From Nemophila menziesii (Eukaryota > Streptophyta > Magnoliopsida > Boraginales > Hydrophyllaceae): DNA of 64,000 nucleotides. The stretch covers positions 5,518,001 through 5,582,000 of the forward strand of contig JARWIR010000031.1 in NCBI GenBank assembly GCA_029959085.1, in the 5' to 3' direction. Below the pieces are notes generated by a model. That model worked only from the letters and a program-made list of their open reading frames with translations. It was not told where the DNA came from and did no database searches. This document shows, one piece after another, positions 1-9,464 of the stretch (position 1 is its first letter; every line of letters starts with the position of its first letter). The position numbers were made by a program, and so were the translations under genes.

Positions 1-984
1 TAAAATATTATTTGTACACAATTGAACATTAAACACTTGATTAATAAAAGTTATGTTAACCAATATTGAATACACAAATAAAAAGTGTGTTATTGGGTGT
101 AAAGAACAACCATTTTAGTATGTCATTGAATTAATTCTGCACCGATATGGCGGTACTTAATTATTCCTCTTGAATATTTTTACCACTTTATATGTGCGGC
201 GTATAATTCACCTAGATCTTTGAGTTTTGTAGCTCGAAAAGGAAAGATCGTGTGATTAAAGCCTTCGCCGGGGTAATTCATCGCCTTCACTTTCATTTCT
301 TTCATGCACAAAATATATTTTACATACTTTTTTGCATTTTTCTGTGTTGAATAATGAATTGTTTGTAGAAATTTAATTCTACTTGTTTGTGATCTCATAC
401 CCTTCAAATTGGTGAAATTGTTGTTAATTTACTACAATGAATTGGTATAAAGCTGTAAAACCTCCATGTGCAAAAATCCCGAAAATTGGCAGAGATGGAC
501 TATGTGTTTCTTGACTCACAGTACACGCGCCATGAGTCATAAAAGTTGACCAAAAAGTTAAAGGTGTTCAATTTTTAAAAACTACCACTTTTATTGGGAC
601 ATAGCACTTTCCGTTACTTAGATGTCGAATCAACAATGCAAGATATGCACACATGCACAAAGTTTTATCCAGTTTTTTAATTATTTTGTTGTTTAAAATT
701 ATTTTGCACCACATTGTGGGATTGTGACGATAGTTTATGGGTTTTCGAGAGTGATTGATTATATAGACACAGACAAAGGAATAAGCAAAGTCAAACACAA
801 GAGTTGACTCTATTATTTGTTATTAACTGTAATTAGTTATACTTGATGATTGTACAGCTGTTAAGCTACTTAGAGGTATAATATATACACATACATGTTA
901 GTACTTCTCTATATACTACATGTCTCTAGTAATCAGAATCATTTTAAGATAATTAATTTATTGATTGATTTAATTTGAATGTAG
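1..984 (+). other. 5' flank of P1, no supported gene
   Basis: Bases 1 to about 140 are the tail of an R module. The rest is the 5' region of P1 and is nearly identical in units 2 and 4. Part of it (about 205-270) resembles the leader just upstream of the P3 start codon (28760-28840), which argues that the plus strand is the transcribed one. A reverse-strand open frame at 180-407 recurs in units 2 and 4, but recent duplication explains this. W-box-like TTGAC words occur near 547 and 802; I attach no function to them. Confidence 0.5.
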
Positions 985-1358
985 GTAAAAGGAGCTAAGT
1001 TTGTACAAGAGTCCAAAAAAAAGAGAAGAGAGGGAACACAGTGACATGTCAATGATGTCATCACAAACTGAGCTCACAAAGGATGTAACGGCTCCTCCTC
1101 CTCCACCTGTCAAGTCTCAGAATGTTCTTCCTTCATTTGAGGTTTCTGTAAGATCAGATGAAGGAATCAATCTTGTGGTGGATCTTAATTCAAAGCCATT
1201 AGATTTATCAAATCAACTCAAAAACGGAGTATGTGTGTGCAACACGTTCTGGAAAGGGAATCTTAAAAGCTTTTGCGAAGTAATTTTCTCGGTTTATATA
1301 ATAATGGTTGTTCATTTTACTTTTGGCAGTGAGGAGTTGGAAGGAACCTGGAGTTTAG
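985..1358 (+). pseudogene. P1: RSDEGINLVVDLNS-family gene, internally deleted
   Basis: An exon begins after an AG acceptor (…AATGTAG) at 985. The likely start ATG is at 1046; upstream of it a run of eight A's puts the exon out of frame, where unit 2 has seven. The frame encodes a short polar leader, a PPPPP run, then RSDEGINLVVDLNS and a Cys-rich patch (GVCVC). At 1271-1275 (TTTTG) the exon jumps straight into what is intron sequence in P2 and P4: 416 bp are missing, including the end of exon 1 and the whole basic exon. The last short exon (1330-1358, ending …SWKEPGV stop) is retained. I do not recognise the family. Transcripts, if any, would be aberrant. Confidence 0.6.
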
Positions 1359-1368
1359 GAAGATATAT

Positions 1369-1370
1369 AA

Positions 1371-1403
<33 letters not shown>
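1369..1403 (+). repeat. (TA)n microsatellite in P1 3' region
   Basis: An uninterrupted TA run followed by CACACA. The same site in P2 (about 15888-15902) and P4 (about 39538-39550) is much shorter, so the tract changed length after duplication. Confidence 0.9.
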
Positions 1404-1408
<5 letters not shown>

Positions 1409-1479
1409 TTGGGGTTGGTGGATGAAATTTTGTTGGGGGTACAAAGGTTTTTGTTCTTATTTTTGCTCATACTGTATGG

Positions 1480-2655
1480 TTGAATGTTTAAATTGTTTTC
1501 CTTTTTTTTGTTCTTGTTAAGAGGTGTATACCCTTTTTCTGCAAACTCTAGGGTTAAATGTTTGAATTGTTTACTGGGGCATTTCTGAACATCTCAGAAA
1601 ACTCAGGCTTAGGATATATTTGCAAATGAATGTTTAGCAAGTATTGTTTTTTTATCCCCTTCATCTTGTATATCTGTTGTGTGTTTGGATCGAGAGGGAA
1701 AGGGGAGAATGATTAAAGTATCTTATTCCTTGCTTGGCACCACAATTTACCTCAATCAATCTTGATTATTCTATCTTAGTTCGCTTTGTTCTTACCACAA
1801 CTCACCGTTAAAACCTTCTCGTTTCCTTTGCTCTTGCCACAACTCACAGTAAAAACCATTTTTTTTCTTTTGCCTAAGAACACCATATTTAACCTATAAA
1901 ATAAATATTTGTTTATTGTCTTTGAAAATATTACTTCCGCCGATTAAAGTCTCCTATGATAGACAAGTTGTTCTTCTCTTAAAAAATAATAGTTTGTGTA
2001 TACGAAAGATATGAAGCAATCCAAACTCACATAAGGAACTTAATCACCATAATGCATACCTGCCAAGAATGAGAAAGAGTGCTTGAAAGTTCAATTCATG
2101 AAAGATTGGTTTTGCAACGAATGTATAAATGATTTTGTAATTTCAGAACAAATTTTGTATGGAGGGTATGCTCTCTAATTTAGAGTGTATAGTGAAAAAT
2201 ATTAAAATTCATGTTTACTGTATTCGTTTCTCATTGTATCCTCATCTCGTCTTTTTGGGAGATAGTATACTTATATTTTTTACCCACCTAGATTTATTGT
2301 ATAGATTGTTTGTGGGAAAGTAGCTCAACCTTTTTATTAACTTAAGTATATAATACTTTCATCCAATATTTAATGATCCAATATTTAATTATAATCGTTA
2401 ATTATAATAACAAGACATGTGTCAATAGATTAATTGAAAAAGTTACCACAATTAGTTTTTTTATGTTAAATATAAGGTATATTTCATAAATTACTAAAAG
2501 TTATATTGGACCATTCAATATAGGATGAAAGAATTTTTCTATTTATTAACCAGATATAGAACGTAAGCAAGTAACCTTATTGGAAAATGGGCCTTATCCA
2601 TTCTTACGTCCCATTTTATTACTATGTAACTAGTCTACACAGCATGGGCCTTATC
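1480..2655 (+). repeat. P 3' region plus Q module (unit 1)
   Basis: No gene seen. Bases 1480 to about 1865 are 3' flank shared only by P1, P2 and P4. From the word TAAGAACACC (about 1868) the sequence matches the Q module found after S modules elsewhere (12445, 26878, 36144, 46826, 55056). So P-Q here and S-Q elsewhere are alternative left partners joined to the same right-hand sequence. Confidence 0.75.
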
Positions 2656-2799
2656 CATTCTTAGGTTTTAAACAAAAATTTACCCTAATAACAAAGACGC
2701 CGCCGGCAGACAAAGTTAGAACTGCAAAATAAAACCCGCTCCTCTCTTTGTGTATATCGAGGTAAAGTTTCCTCTCCATGTACATATACATTGGTAAAA
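2656..2799 (+). repeat. Left direct repeat bounding T1
   Basis: About 144 bp from CATTCTTAGG to TTGGTAAAA. It recurs, diverged, at 8437-8575 on the other side of the CACTA block. The same sequence is single and continuous at empty Q-R junctions such as 13231-13370 and 40832-40955. Length and divergence are far beyond the 3-bp target duplication of CACTA elements. Confidence 0.8.
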
Positions 2800-2804
2800 C
2801 CCAT

Positions 2805-5257
2805 ATGAAGAACAAGTGGACTAACACGTCTTTCACCGAGTTGCTTGATCTTCTATGCCGTGTGTTTCCCAAACCTCATACCTTGCCCGAGTCATACGAG
2901 GAGTACAACAAAAAGTTAAAAAGTTTAGGTATGGGGTACAATACCATCGATGTTTGCATGAACGATTGTGCTTTATTTTACAAGGAGAATGACTCCCTCG
3001 ATAAGTGTCCAGTATGTGGTGAATCCAGATGGGACCCAAAGAAGGGTCAGAAAGTAGCGCATAAGAAACTCCGATATTTCCCAATTGCCTCGAGGTTGCA
3101 GCGACTTTATGCTTCGAGACACACTGCCGAAAATATGATTTGGCACCATACAGGGAAGAGTGCAGATCTAGATGTGTTGCGTCATCCAGTTGATGGCGAT
3201 AGTTGGAAGAGATTTGTTCAGTTACATCCTGAATTTGCTAGTGAACCTCGGAATTTGTTCTTGGATTTGGGTATCGATGGTTTTTGTCCTTTCTCTATGC
3301 AGAACAACTCGTACAGCATGTGGTCGGTTATATTGACCGTCTACAAACTACCACTGTGGGAGTGTATGAAGGAGACGACATTGCGAGAAAAATGTGTTTG
3401 ATAGTTTGCTTGGTACAGTTATAGGTCATGATGGGAAATTTAACAAAGATAACGTGAAAGCAAGAATGGATTTTCTGGATATGAACATCAGGAAAGATTT
3501 GTGGTTGACATCAAGAGACGGTAAACCAATACTGAAACGAGCAAATTATACATTGTCAACGGAAAAGCGGAATATATTACTTGACTGGTTGAAGGCACAG
3601 AAGTTTCGCGATGGTTTCACATCTAGTTTGAGAAATAATGTTCAAAGTGATACGGGAAAGATTATCGGAATGAAATATCACGACTGTCACGTGATGATGC
3701 AATTGCTTTTCGTGGCTAGTATCCCAGGGCTTATCGAAGACAAAGTGATTAGTGGTGCGATTATTGGGTTAGCTAACGTGTTTAGAGTCGTTTGTTATAA
3801 AAATCTCAGCAGGAAAGAGTTAGAATCGGGTAAGGCGAAAGTGGTTGAAGTTATGTGTAGACTGGAAATAATTTTGCCTCCCGCGTTTTCCGATATAATG
3901 ATCCACCTGGTTATACACTTATACGACAAAGCTTTGTTAGGGGGACCGGTTCAGATGCGTTGGATGTACCCGTTTGAGCGGTATCTAAAGAAGTTAAAGG
4001 AGTACATACTAAATCCGGCTAGGCCGGAGGGTTTAATCGCCAAGGGGTACGTCGTAGAGGAGACTTTGACTTTCATATCGCGTTATCTTCAAGAAGAAAA
4101 AACAAATTTCAATGAACTGGGTAGATATACCGAGACTGAAGTTCAACCTAAAGAGTTATCCGTATTAAAGAGTCAGTGTGCTCCACTTGTTAAAAACGAG
4201 TATGGTGTTTTGCAATACATTAAGAAGGAGCAAATCAACTGGTACATCCTACTTAATTACGACGAAATCCAGCATTTGACGACGTAAGTTGATCATTTTA
4301 TTTATTATTTCTTTAATTCTGTTTGAAAAACGTATTGAATTTACTCTTTAAATGTGTAGGGAACACAAAGCCACGCTATCGGGCCCTGAAGATGATAAAA
4401 CTAGGAAACACCGACAAAATTTTCGAGATTGTTATTTGCATAAGGTATACATTCATTCAAATACCAATTTAGGTCTCAATATTTGGCAATGTTGTTATTA
4501 TTTTTTTTTTGTTTGTAGGTTTATGATATGGAAAAAGACGGCGGTGAATTTGCTACTAGCGAGACGATTTCATTGGCTAGTAAGTCTCATGGTGTAGTTT
4601 ATAAGTACGATTCATGTGTTGTGAACGGTGTCAAATGGGTTACTCGTGAAAAGGGGAAAAAAGGGTGACTCAAGATTACAAGGTATGCACAGTGTACGAT
4701 GATAAACCATATTACGGTGAATTAGTCAACATTATAGAGGTAACATTTGATGGTGGTTGTTCAGTTGTGCTATTCGAGTGTAATTGGTATAACACGAGTA
4801 CTGCGAGGACAGAGAATGGGGTAACCATTATTAATACATCTACTTTTTTGTTTGGAGAGACGAGTCATACATCTTAGCCACACAAGCGAAAAAAGTATAT
4901 TATATTGATGAGATTAATTCAAGGAAATCACAAAAAGGGTGGAAAGTTGTTTGGGAAATCAATGATAGACATGGATGGAGTCCCGAGTTATGGGGTGCCG
5001 AATCACTACCTACTGAAAGCGAGAGTGTCACGATCCCTTTAGTGAACACCGAGACGGTTTACTCACAATTACATTTGACAACTGGTGAGGAGATCCCATT
5101 TGACCCTTCTCTTTTACACATAGATTTAATTATTGATGAAGAGGATGAGCCATTTGATGACACGGTGGACGAGTATGCCGACGATGAAGATTAGGAACCG
5201 ATCTACGTTGATAGTGATGAGGAAGTTGTTGACACGAGTGGTTACTATACAGACTGA
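2805..5257 (+). pseudogene. T1 TNP2-like CACTA transposase, deleted and frameshifted
   Basis: A DDE-type transposase that would cut CACTA ends. Seen in order: an N-terminal KLKSLG…CALFYKEND…CPVCG zinc-knuckle-like region and the HPVDGDSWKRF, LGIDGFCPFS and PLWECMKET motifs of Transposase_21. Then comes a 568-bp deletion at CATTGC (3379-3384), which shifts frame and removes the middle of the domain. Next is FDSLLGTVIGHDGKF and a DUF4218-like stretch (HLVIHLYDKALLGGPVQMRW). Splice sites are credible: exon end 4283, exon 4360-4444, exon from 4519. A frameshift at about 4660 precedes the DUF4216-like part (YYGELVNI, LFECNWY), another lies at about 4855, and a private TAG lies at 5192. The tail is acidic. 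ATG 2778 lies in host sequence and happens to be in frame. Confidence 0.85.
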
Positions 5258-5454
5258 TTTGAGGAATTTTTTATGATTACGTGTTTTTTATTTGTTTTGA
5301 TTTTGATTACGTGTTTTTCATTCTTTTGATTTTGATTACGTGTTTTTCATTGTTTAGAATTTTATTATTTTTTGTTATTGTTTGAAATTGTATTACGTTA
5401 AGCTTATTGTTTGTTTGAAATTATAATTGTTCATTTTCCATTTTCTTAAAAACA
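5258..5454 (+). repeat. Short tandem words after TNP2-like gene
   Basis: Three imperfect copies of a roughly 30-bp word containing TTGATTACGTGTTTTT run from about 5270 to 5352, then AT-rich sequence. The same array follows the gene in T2 (about 19772) and T3 (about 59013). Probably the 3' untranslated region of the transposase gene. Confidence 0.6.
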
Positions 5455-5775
5455 AAGGTTATTCGCGACTACATGTGTATGAACTAGTCGCGAATGCTTT
5501 GTGTAATTTGCGACTAGTTTATACGCATAAACTAGTCGGCAAAAATAAGCAAATCTTTAGCGACTACAAAGTAGTCGCTAATCACAAAATAAATATCCAC
5601 TAAATGTTGGCGCTCCACTTTCCCGCCCATCGAAAAGCCCATCGAAAAGACACGCGTTAACTTCTTGCATTTCGCGACTACTTTGTAGTCGGGAAAAAAC
5701 CAATTAGGTCGGTCAAATTACCAACACAACTACTTTATAACCTTTAGCGACTACCGCATGTAGTCGCAAATGAGA
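5455..5775 (+). repeat. T1 palindrome cluster, subterminal-like
   Basis: Five short hairpins share the core CGACTA: ATTCGCGACTA 5461-5471 with its complement 5485-5495; GACTAGTTTAT 5512-5522 with 5527-5537; TTAGCGACTAC 5557-5567 with 5571-5581; CGACTAC 5675-5681 with 5685-5691; GCGACTAC 5747-5754 with 5760-5767. Repeated short motifs in both orientations are typical of the subterminal regions of CACTA elements, where the TNPA-type protein binds. T1 has lost about 30 bp near 5727 that T2 and T3 keep (CACGTGGAGGTCATCACCTC) and has a 12-bp duplication (CCCATCGAAAAG) at about 5624. Confidence 0.7.
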
Positions 5776-7045
5776 GAGTCCTATATGTATATGCGAGACA
5801 TAAAAGATTCATTATTTCCTTATACAAAACCCAAAAATCTGAGCTCTCTCTGCAAATCCGCCATTCCAAGCTCCAATCAAAGCTAAACACACACTCAAAT
5901 TATCACATAAGGTAATAAAATCATTCTTTTATCAACTTATTCCAATATATTCCTAAGATTTTATTAAAATTTCTTTTTTTTGCTAACCTATTTTTTTCCT
6001 TTTGTGTATAAATCCGATTGATGTTGGCATGGCATCCACACCAAAATAGATTCAATTTCAGCAAATAAGGTAAGTTTTTCAACAATCTTTTGTTTTTTGA
6101 ATTTTTATGTTTTTTTTCTTTGATTATTTGATGTTTATGTGAATTCCGAATATAATTGGTGGTTTTAGGATATTATAAATGATATTTTTAACACAAAATA
6201 GATGCTAAAATGCTTAAAAAATGTATTTGATTAATTGTAATGATTTTTTTTTCCATTTATTTGGTGATGATTATGAAATTAGAGATTAATAGGTGTTATT
6301 CGGGTGTGTTTTAGGTTAGCTTAGATTGATTTTGATGCTTGATAATGAAAAAATTAATTGTATAATTTTAGGGTTTTATTAAGGGTTTTTTTAGGATTTT
6401 AAGAAAATAAAAATTAATAATATGAAAATAAAAATTGCATCTAATTTGAGTTTTTGTGGCCTAAAAGTGTTTAAATAAAAATATATCAAATTGAAATTTA
6501 AAAAAAATTAAAACACAATCTTGGAATTAATTAGGAATTTTTATGATATTAAAAGGACTAATAAACAAATTACTTAAATTTTTTAAATTAATATATTGGG
6601 ACTGCAATTTTACATGAAAAATTAAATATAACAAAAATGAATTAAAATAGATTTTTAAAAGTAAATGAAAATAAACAAATTTGTATATTTAAAAAAATGA
6701 ATACTTTGAAAAAAATAACAATTTATCTAAAAAGTTTACAAATAGTAAAAGGACCAATTTGTAAATTCAACAAATAGTTAAAAACAAAATTATATTTTTT
6801 TTATTCATTACTGTATGACTAATATAATTTTTGTGTGTAATACAGATTGTATTTGGTTGGAATATTGGATGTATTATTTTAATGTTAGAGTTATCTAATT
6901 TATTTCGTTTATTTTATTTGTTATTGTAATATTTATTTTGTATTTATATTATATTTAATTTATATTTCATTTGTAATAATTTGGTTATGTAATAAAATAG
7001 AATTAATTATTATTTATCTCTTTTAAATAAATTGCAAAATATTAG
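5776..7045 (+). other. Leader and introns of TNPA-like gene (T1)
   Basis: Very AT-rich. Conserved donor-like (ATAAGGTAATAA at about 5907, AATAAGGTAAGT at about 6066) and acceptor-like (GTGTAATACAG at about 6834) words fit an intron-containing 5' leader beginning near 5800 (TATACAAAACCC…GAGCTCTCTCTGC). No coding frame is seen until the ATG at 7046. Confidence 0.5.
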
Positions 7046-8422
7046 ATGACTGACGTGATCTCTAAGACACACGGCGGGGACGGTGGGGGCCGAGACCCGA
7101 ACCAAAATCCGAACAGAAACCTTGCTAATTGTAACACCCAAGACGATAAATAAAAAATTATATCATAAATAATTTTAAATGTAACTTATATTATAATTAA
7201 ATATAATTTAAATCAGAACCAATTAAGCGGAAAGTACGAGGAAATGCGACACTAAAATCTGCCGTTAAGGCACTAAATATCCACTACCGATCGCTTTCTG
7301 TATTTTAGACGACACGTGGAACTGATCTGGTAAGTACGGGAAATATGTTAGCCAGGTGATCGGGCTAACTGTTCGAGAGAGGATACCGCCATGCTACAAA
7401 TCGTGGAGTAAAGTTCCAATAAGCCGACAAAATATCTGTTATTAAGCGATTATCGGTAAATATTAATACTTATATATAAATTTATTAATTTAATGTAACA
7501 TTGAATGTATCAATTTTTTGATATACCTAATTGGAGGAGAAGGGATGATTGGAGGTTTATATCTAGTAATTTGGATGATACAATGCGATTACGGTATAAA
7601 TACTACAAATATGACTCGAAGAAGGACTTTAACTTGCTGGGTAAGAAACCTAGTGATGAGATCTGGAAGAGGTGTTGTGATTTGTGGGGTTCGAAGGAGG
7701 CGAAGGTATACTTATATTTTTTAAATTATATAATTTAGATTATATATAACTTTAGTAATACTTGTGTTTTAAATTCTTTCAGGACCAAGCAAAGGCGAAT
7801 AAATTAAATCGAAAGAAACAAAAGAATAAGAGTGTAGCGGGGTCTCGTAAATATTCCCGAACTCGGGATATGCTTTACGAGGTACTTTGTTTTATATGTA
7901 TAGATATTGTATTTTGAATAGCTTTTAATTATATTCTGAACGAAACAGGGTGTTGAGAATTTGATCCCGGGTGGGAGGGTGGTAGATAGGGATGAGGCAA
8001 CTCAAGAAGACATCCCTATTCCTCAAATGGGTGGGGTTTTCGAGGTGGTGGGAAAGAGTAAGAAAACACAGCAGTGGAAGTCCGAGTGTTATAGGAACGC
8101 TGATGTAAGTTTATTTTAAAAGTAAAATTTTAATTTTAATTTTAATTTTAATTTTATTCATAAATTGATTTTAATAATTTTTTTCGTGTCTATAATTAAA
8201 CAGAAATTTTTAAGGGATGTTATGAAAGATCAAGTGACTCAGAGTCAATCGGATGAAGGCTTAGCTCGTGAGTTGTCGCAAAAGGAGCAAATCGATGCGG
8301 TGAGAAAAAATGCAAAAAAGGATGTTGGGTCGCAAAAGAGAGTTGGACACCGGGTGTGGGTTGACCCAAAAAGAAGAAGAGTCCTTCGATCACCCCGGCA
8401 TAAGACGAGCACAAAGCTATAA
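7046..8422 (+). pseudogene. T1 TNPA-like protein (Transposase_24), decayed
   Basis: The accessory CACTA protein that binds subterminal repeats. ATG 7046 opens a short exon (MTDVISKTHGG…). A region at 7226-7450 reads as K-x-RGNATLKSAVKAL, VSQVIGLTVRERIPPCYKSW, typical of PF03004, but contains a TGA (about 7321) and a TAA shared by all three blocks, plus a private 13-bp deletion near 7284. Exons follow: about 7508-7705 (YQFFDIPNWRRRDDW… SDEIWKRCCDLWGSKEAK), 7783-7881 (KANKLNRKKQKNK…GSRKYS), 7949-8104, 8204-8422, all with GT-AG borders. The final exon is open to TAA 8420. The block edge lies 14 bp past this stop. Confidence 0.8.
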
Positions 8423-8436
8423 TGATGGAGGCAATA

Positions 8437-8575
8437 CATTCTTAGAATTTAAACAAGAATTTAACCTAATAACAAAGACGCGTAGAAAAAGTTAGAACTA
8501 CAAAATAAAGTTTGCTCTTCTCTTTGTGTATATCGAGGTAAAGTTTCCTCTTCATGTACATATACATTGGTAAAA
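8437..8575 (+). repeat. Right direct repeat bounding T1
   Basis: About 139 bp, partner of 2656-2799, and running without a break into the R module. Its differences from the left copy are far more numerous than those between units 1 and 2, so the repeat pair is older than the array duplication or came from two different Q copies. Confidence 0.8.
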
Positions 8576-9464
8576 TTAGGTAAAGTTATATTATATCTTA
8601 CTCAAAAAAAATTTGATGTATTTTTTTATAGTGTTTAACTAAATTTAATTTCTTTTATTTCTTCACAGAATAATCAAAAATTGATATTCTTCTGAGGAAT
8701 TTCATAGAGTCTTTTGGATTTGTAAAACGAAGGGTTTCATCAGTGGATAAAAAGATAGATAAAAATTAATTGTCCTATAAACTAGGATAAGTTCTCTTAA
8801 TCAAGGTATGTGATTTATTTTAGTTTCCATGTTGTAAGGGATAAAAAAAATCTTTCACCGAATTACAGTATGGGTCCTTATATAACGTGTAAATTGCAGT
8901 ATAGGCCTGCATTATTGATCCTTAGGAAAGAGCTAAAAGAGTTGTGTATCGCATGTAATTTGTCTCTTCCAAAAGAAATTGCAAAATATAGGATTAGATT
9001 TTAAGTTCTTGCAGCTAGAAAGTCATGCTATACAACTCACACAAAAATATTTTGTACTTTTTTATGCATATCATAGAGTGTCGTTTCATTTACATGAAAA
9101 GATTGATAATCATGACATTTTAAGAAAATAGAAAAGTTATATAATTAACTTGGCAAGTCTATTAATATGTTGTAATTCTTCATATGATGCTTAATAACAG
9201 ATGATCAACCCTTAATATTTAACTTAATGTTATAAAGATGATAAATATTAGTTTGGTAATGGAAGTGTTTAATGTGGATTAAAAGAACAAAAGCATGTAA
9301 TTGTGTGTGGAGGATAAAATATTATGTGTACACAATAGAACATTTAACACACGATTAATACAAGTTATGTAGACTAATATTGAATACACCAATAAAGAGT
9401 GTGTTATTAGGCGTAAAGAGTAAAAGTTTTAGTATGTCATTGAATTAATTCTTGCACCTATATG
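8576..9464 (+). repeat. R module (unit 1, after T1) with small-gene relic
   Basis: Shared with 13370, 23097, 27800, 37045, 40956, 47745 and 62339. A first exon-like segment (about 8672-8804, followed by the donor GTATGTG) is disrupted here. A second exon-like segment after CCTTAG (8926-9004) encodes ELKELCIACNLSLPKEIAKY then stops. No recognised domain. The module ends in the R tail that normally leads into P. Confidence 0.6.

Larger units (their letters stand above)
2800..8436 (+). mobile_element. T1: CACTA (En/Spm)-derived block without termini
   Basis: Contains a TNP2-like gene, a palindrome cluster and a TNPA-like gene, all on the plus strand. Both edges are sharp where host Q sequence stops and resumes, yet no CACTA/TAGTG terminal inverted repeat is visible at either edge. 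The same edges are used by T2 and T3, so the three blocks descend from one insertion that was later duplicated. T1 is 5.6 kb against 6.2 kb for T3, chiefly because of the 568-bp transposase deletion. Confidence 0.85.

Noticed and set aside
180..407. Reverse-strand open frame repeated at 14226-14510 and 37968-38186
   Set aside because: Its conservation is explained by recent unit duplication, and the plus strand here resembles the leader of P3. No recognisable protein motif.
475..810. W-box-like TTGAC words upstream of P as a regulatory cluster
   Set aside because: Such short words are expected by chance and one is lost in unit 4 without any visible consequence.
1001..1483. 160-codon frame through P1 and the TA microsatellite
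   Set aside because: Starts at TTG and runs through intron sequence because of the 416-bp deletion; not a real protein.
2651..2872. Reverse-strand open frame over the T edge, repeated at 17151 and 55828
   Set aside because: Shadow of the host repeat and transposase start on the other strand.
7518..7724. Alternative plus frame rich in Arg over the TNPA-like exon
   Set aside because: Out of frame with YQFFDIPNWRRRDDW and with the downstream exons.
8220..8439. Reverse-strand frames opposite the last TNPA-like exon
   Set aside because: Shadows of the Transposase_24 exon, which has splice sites and family motifs on the plus strand.
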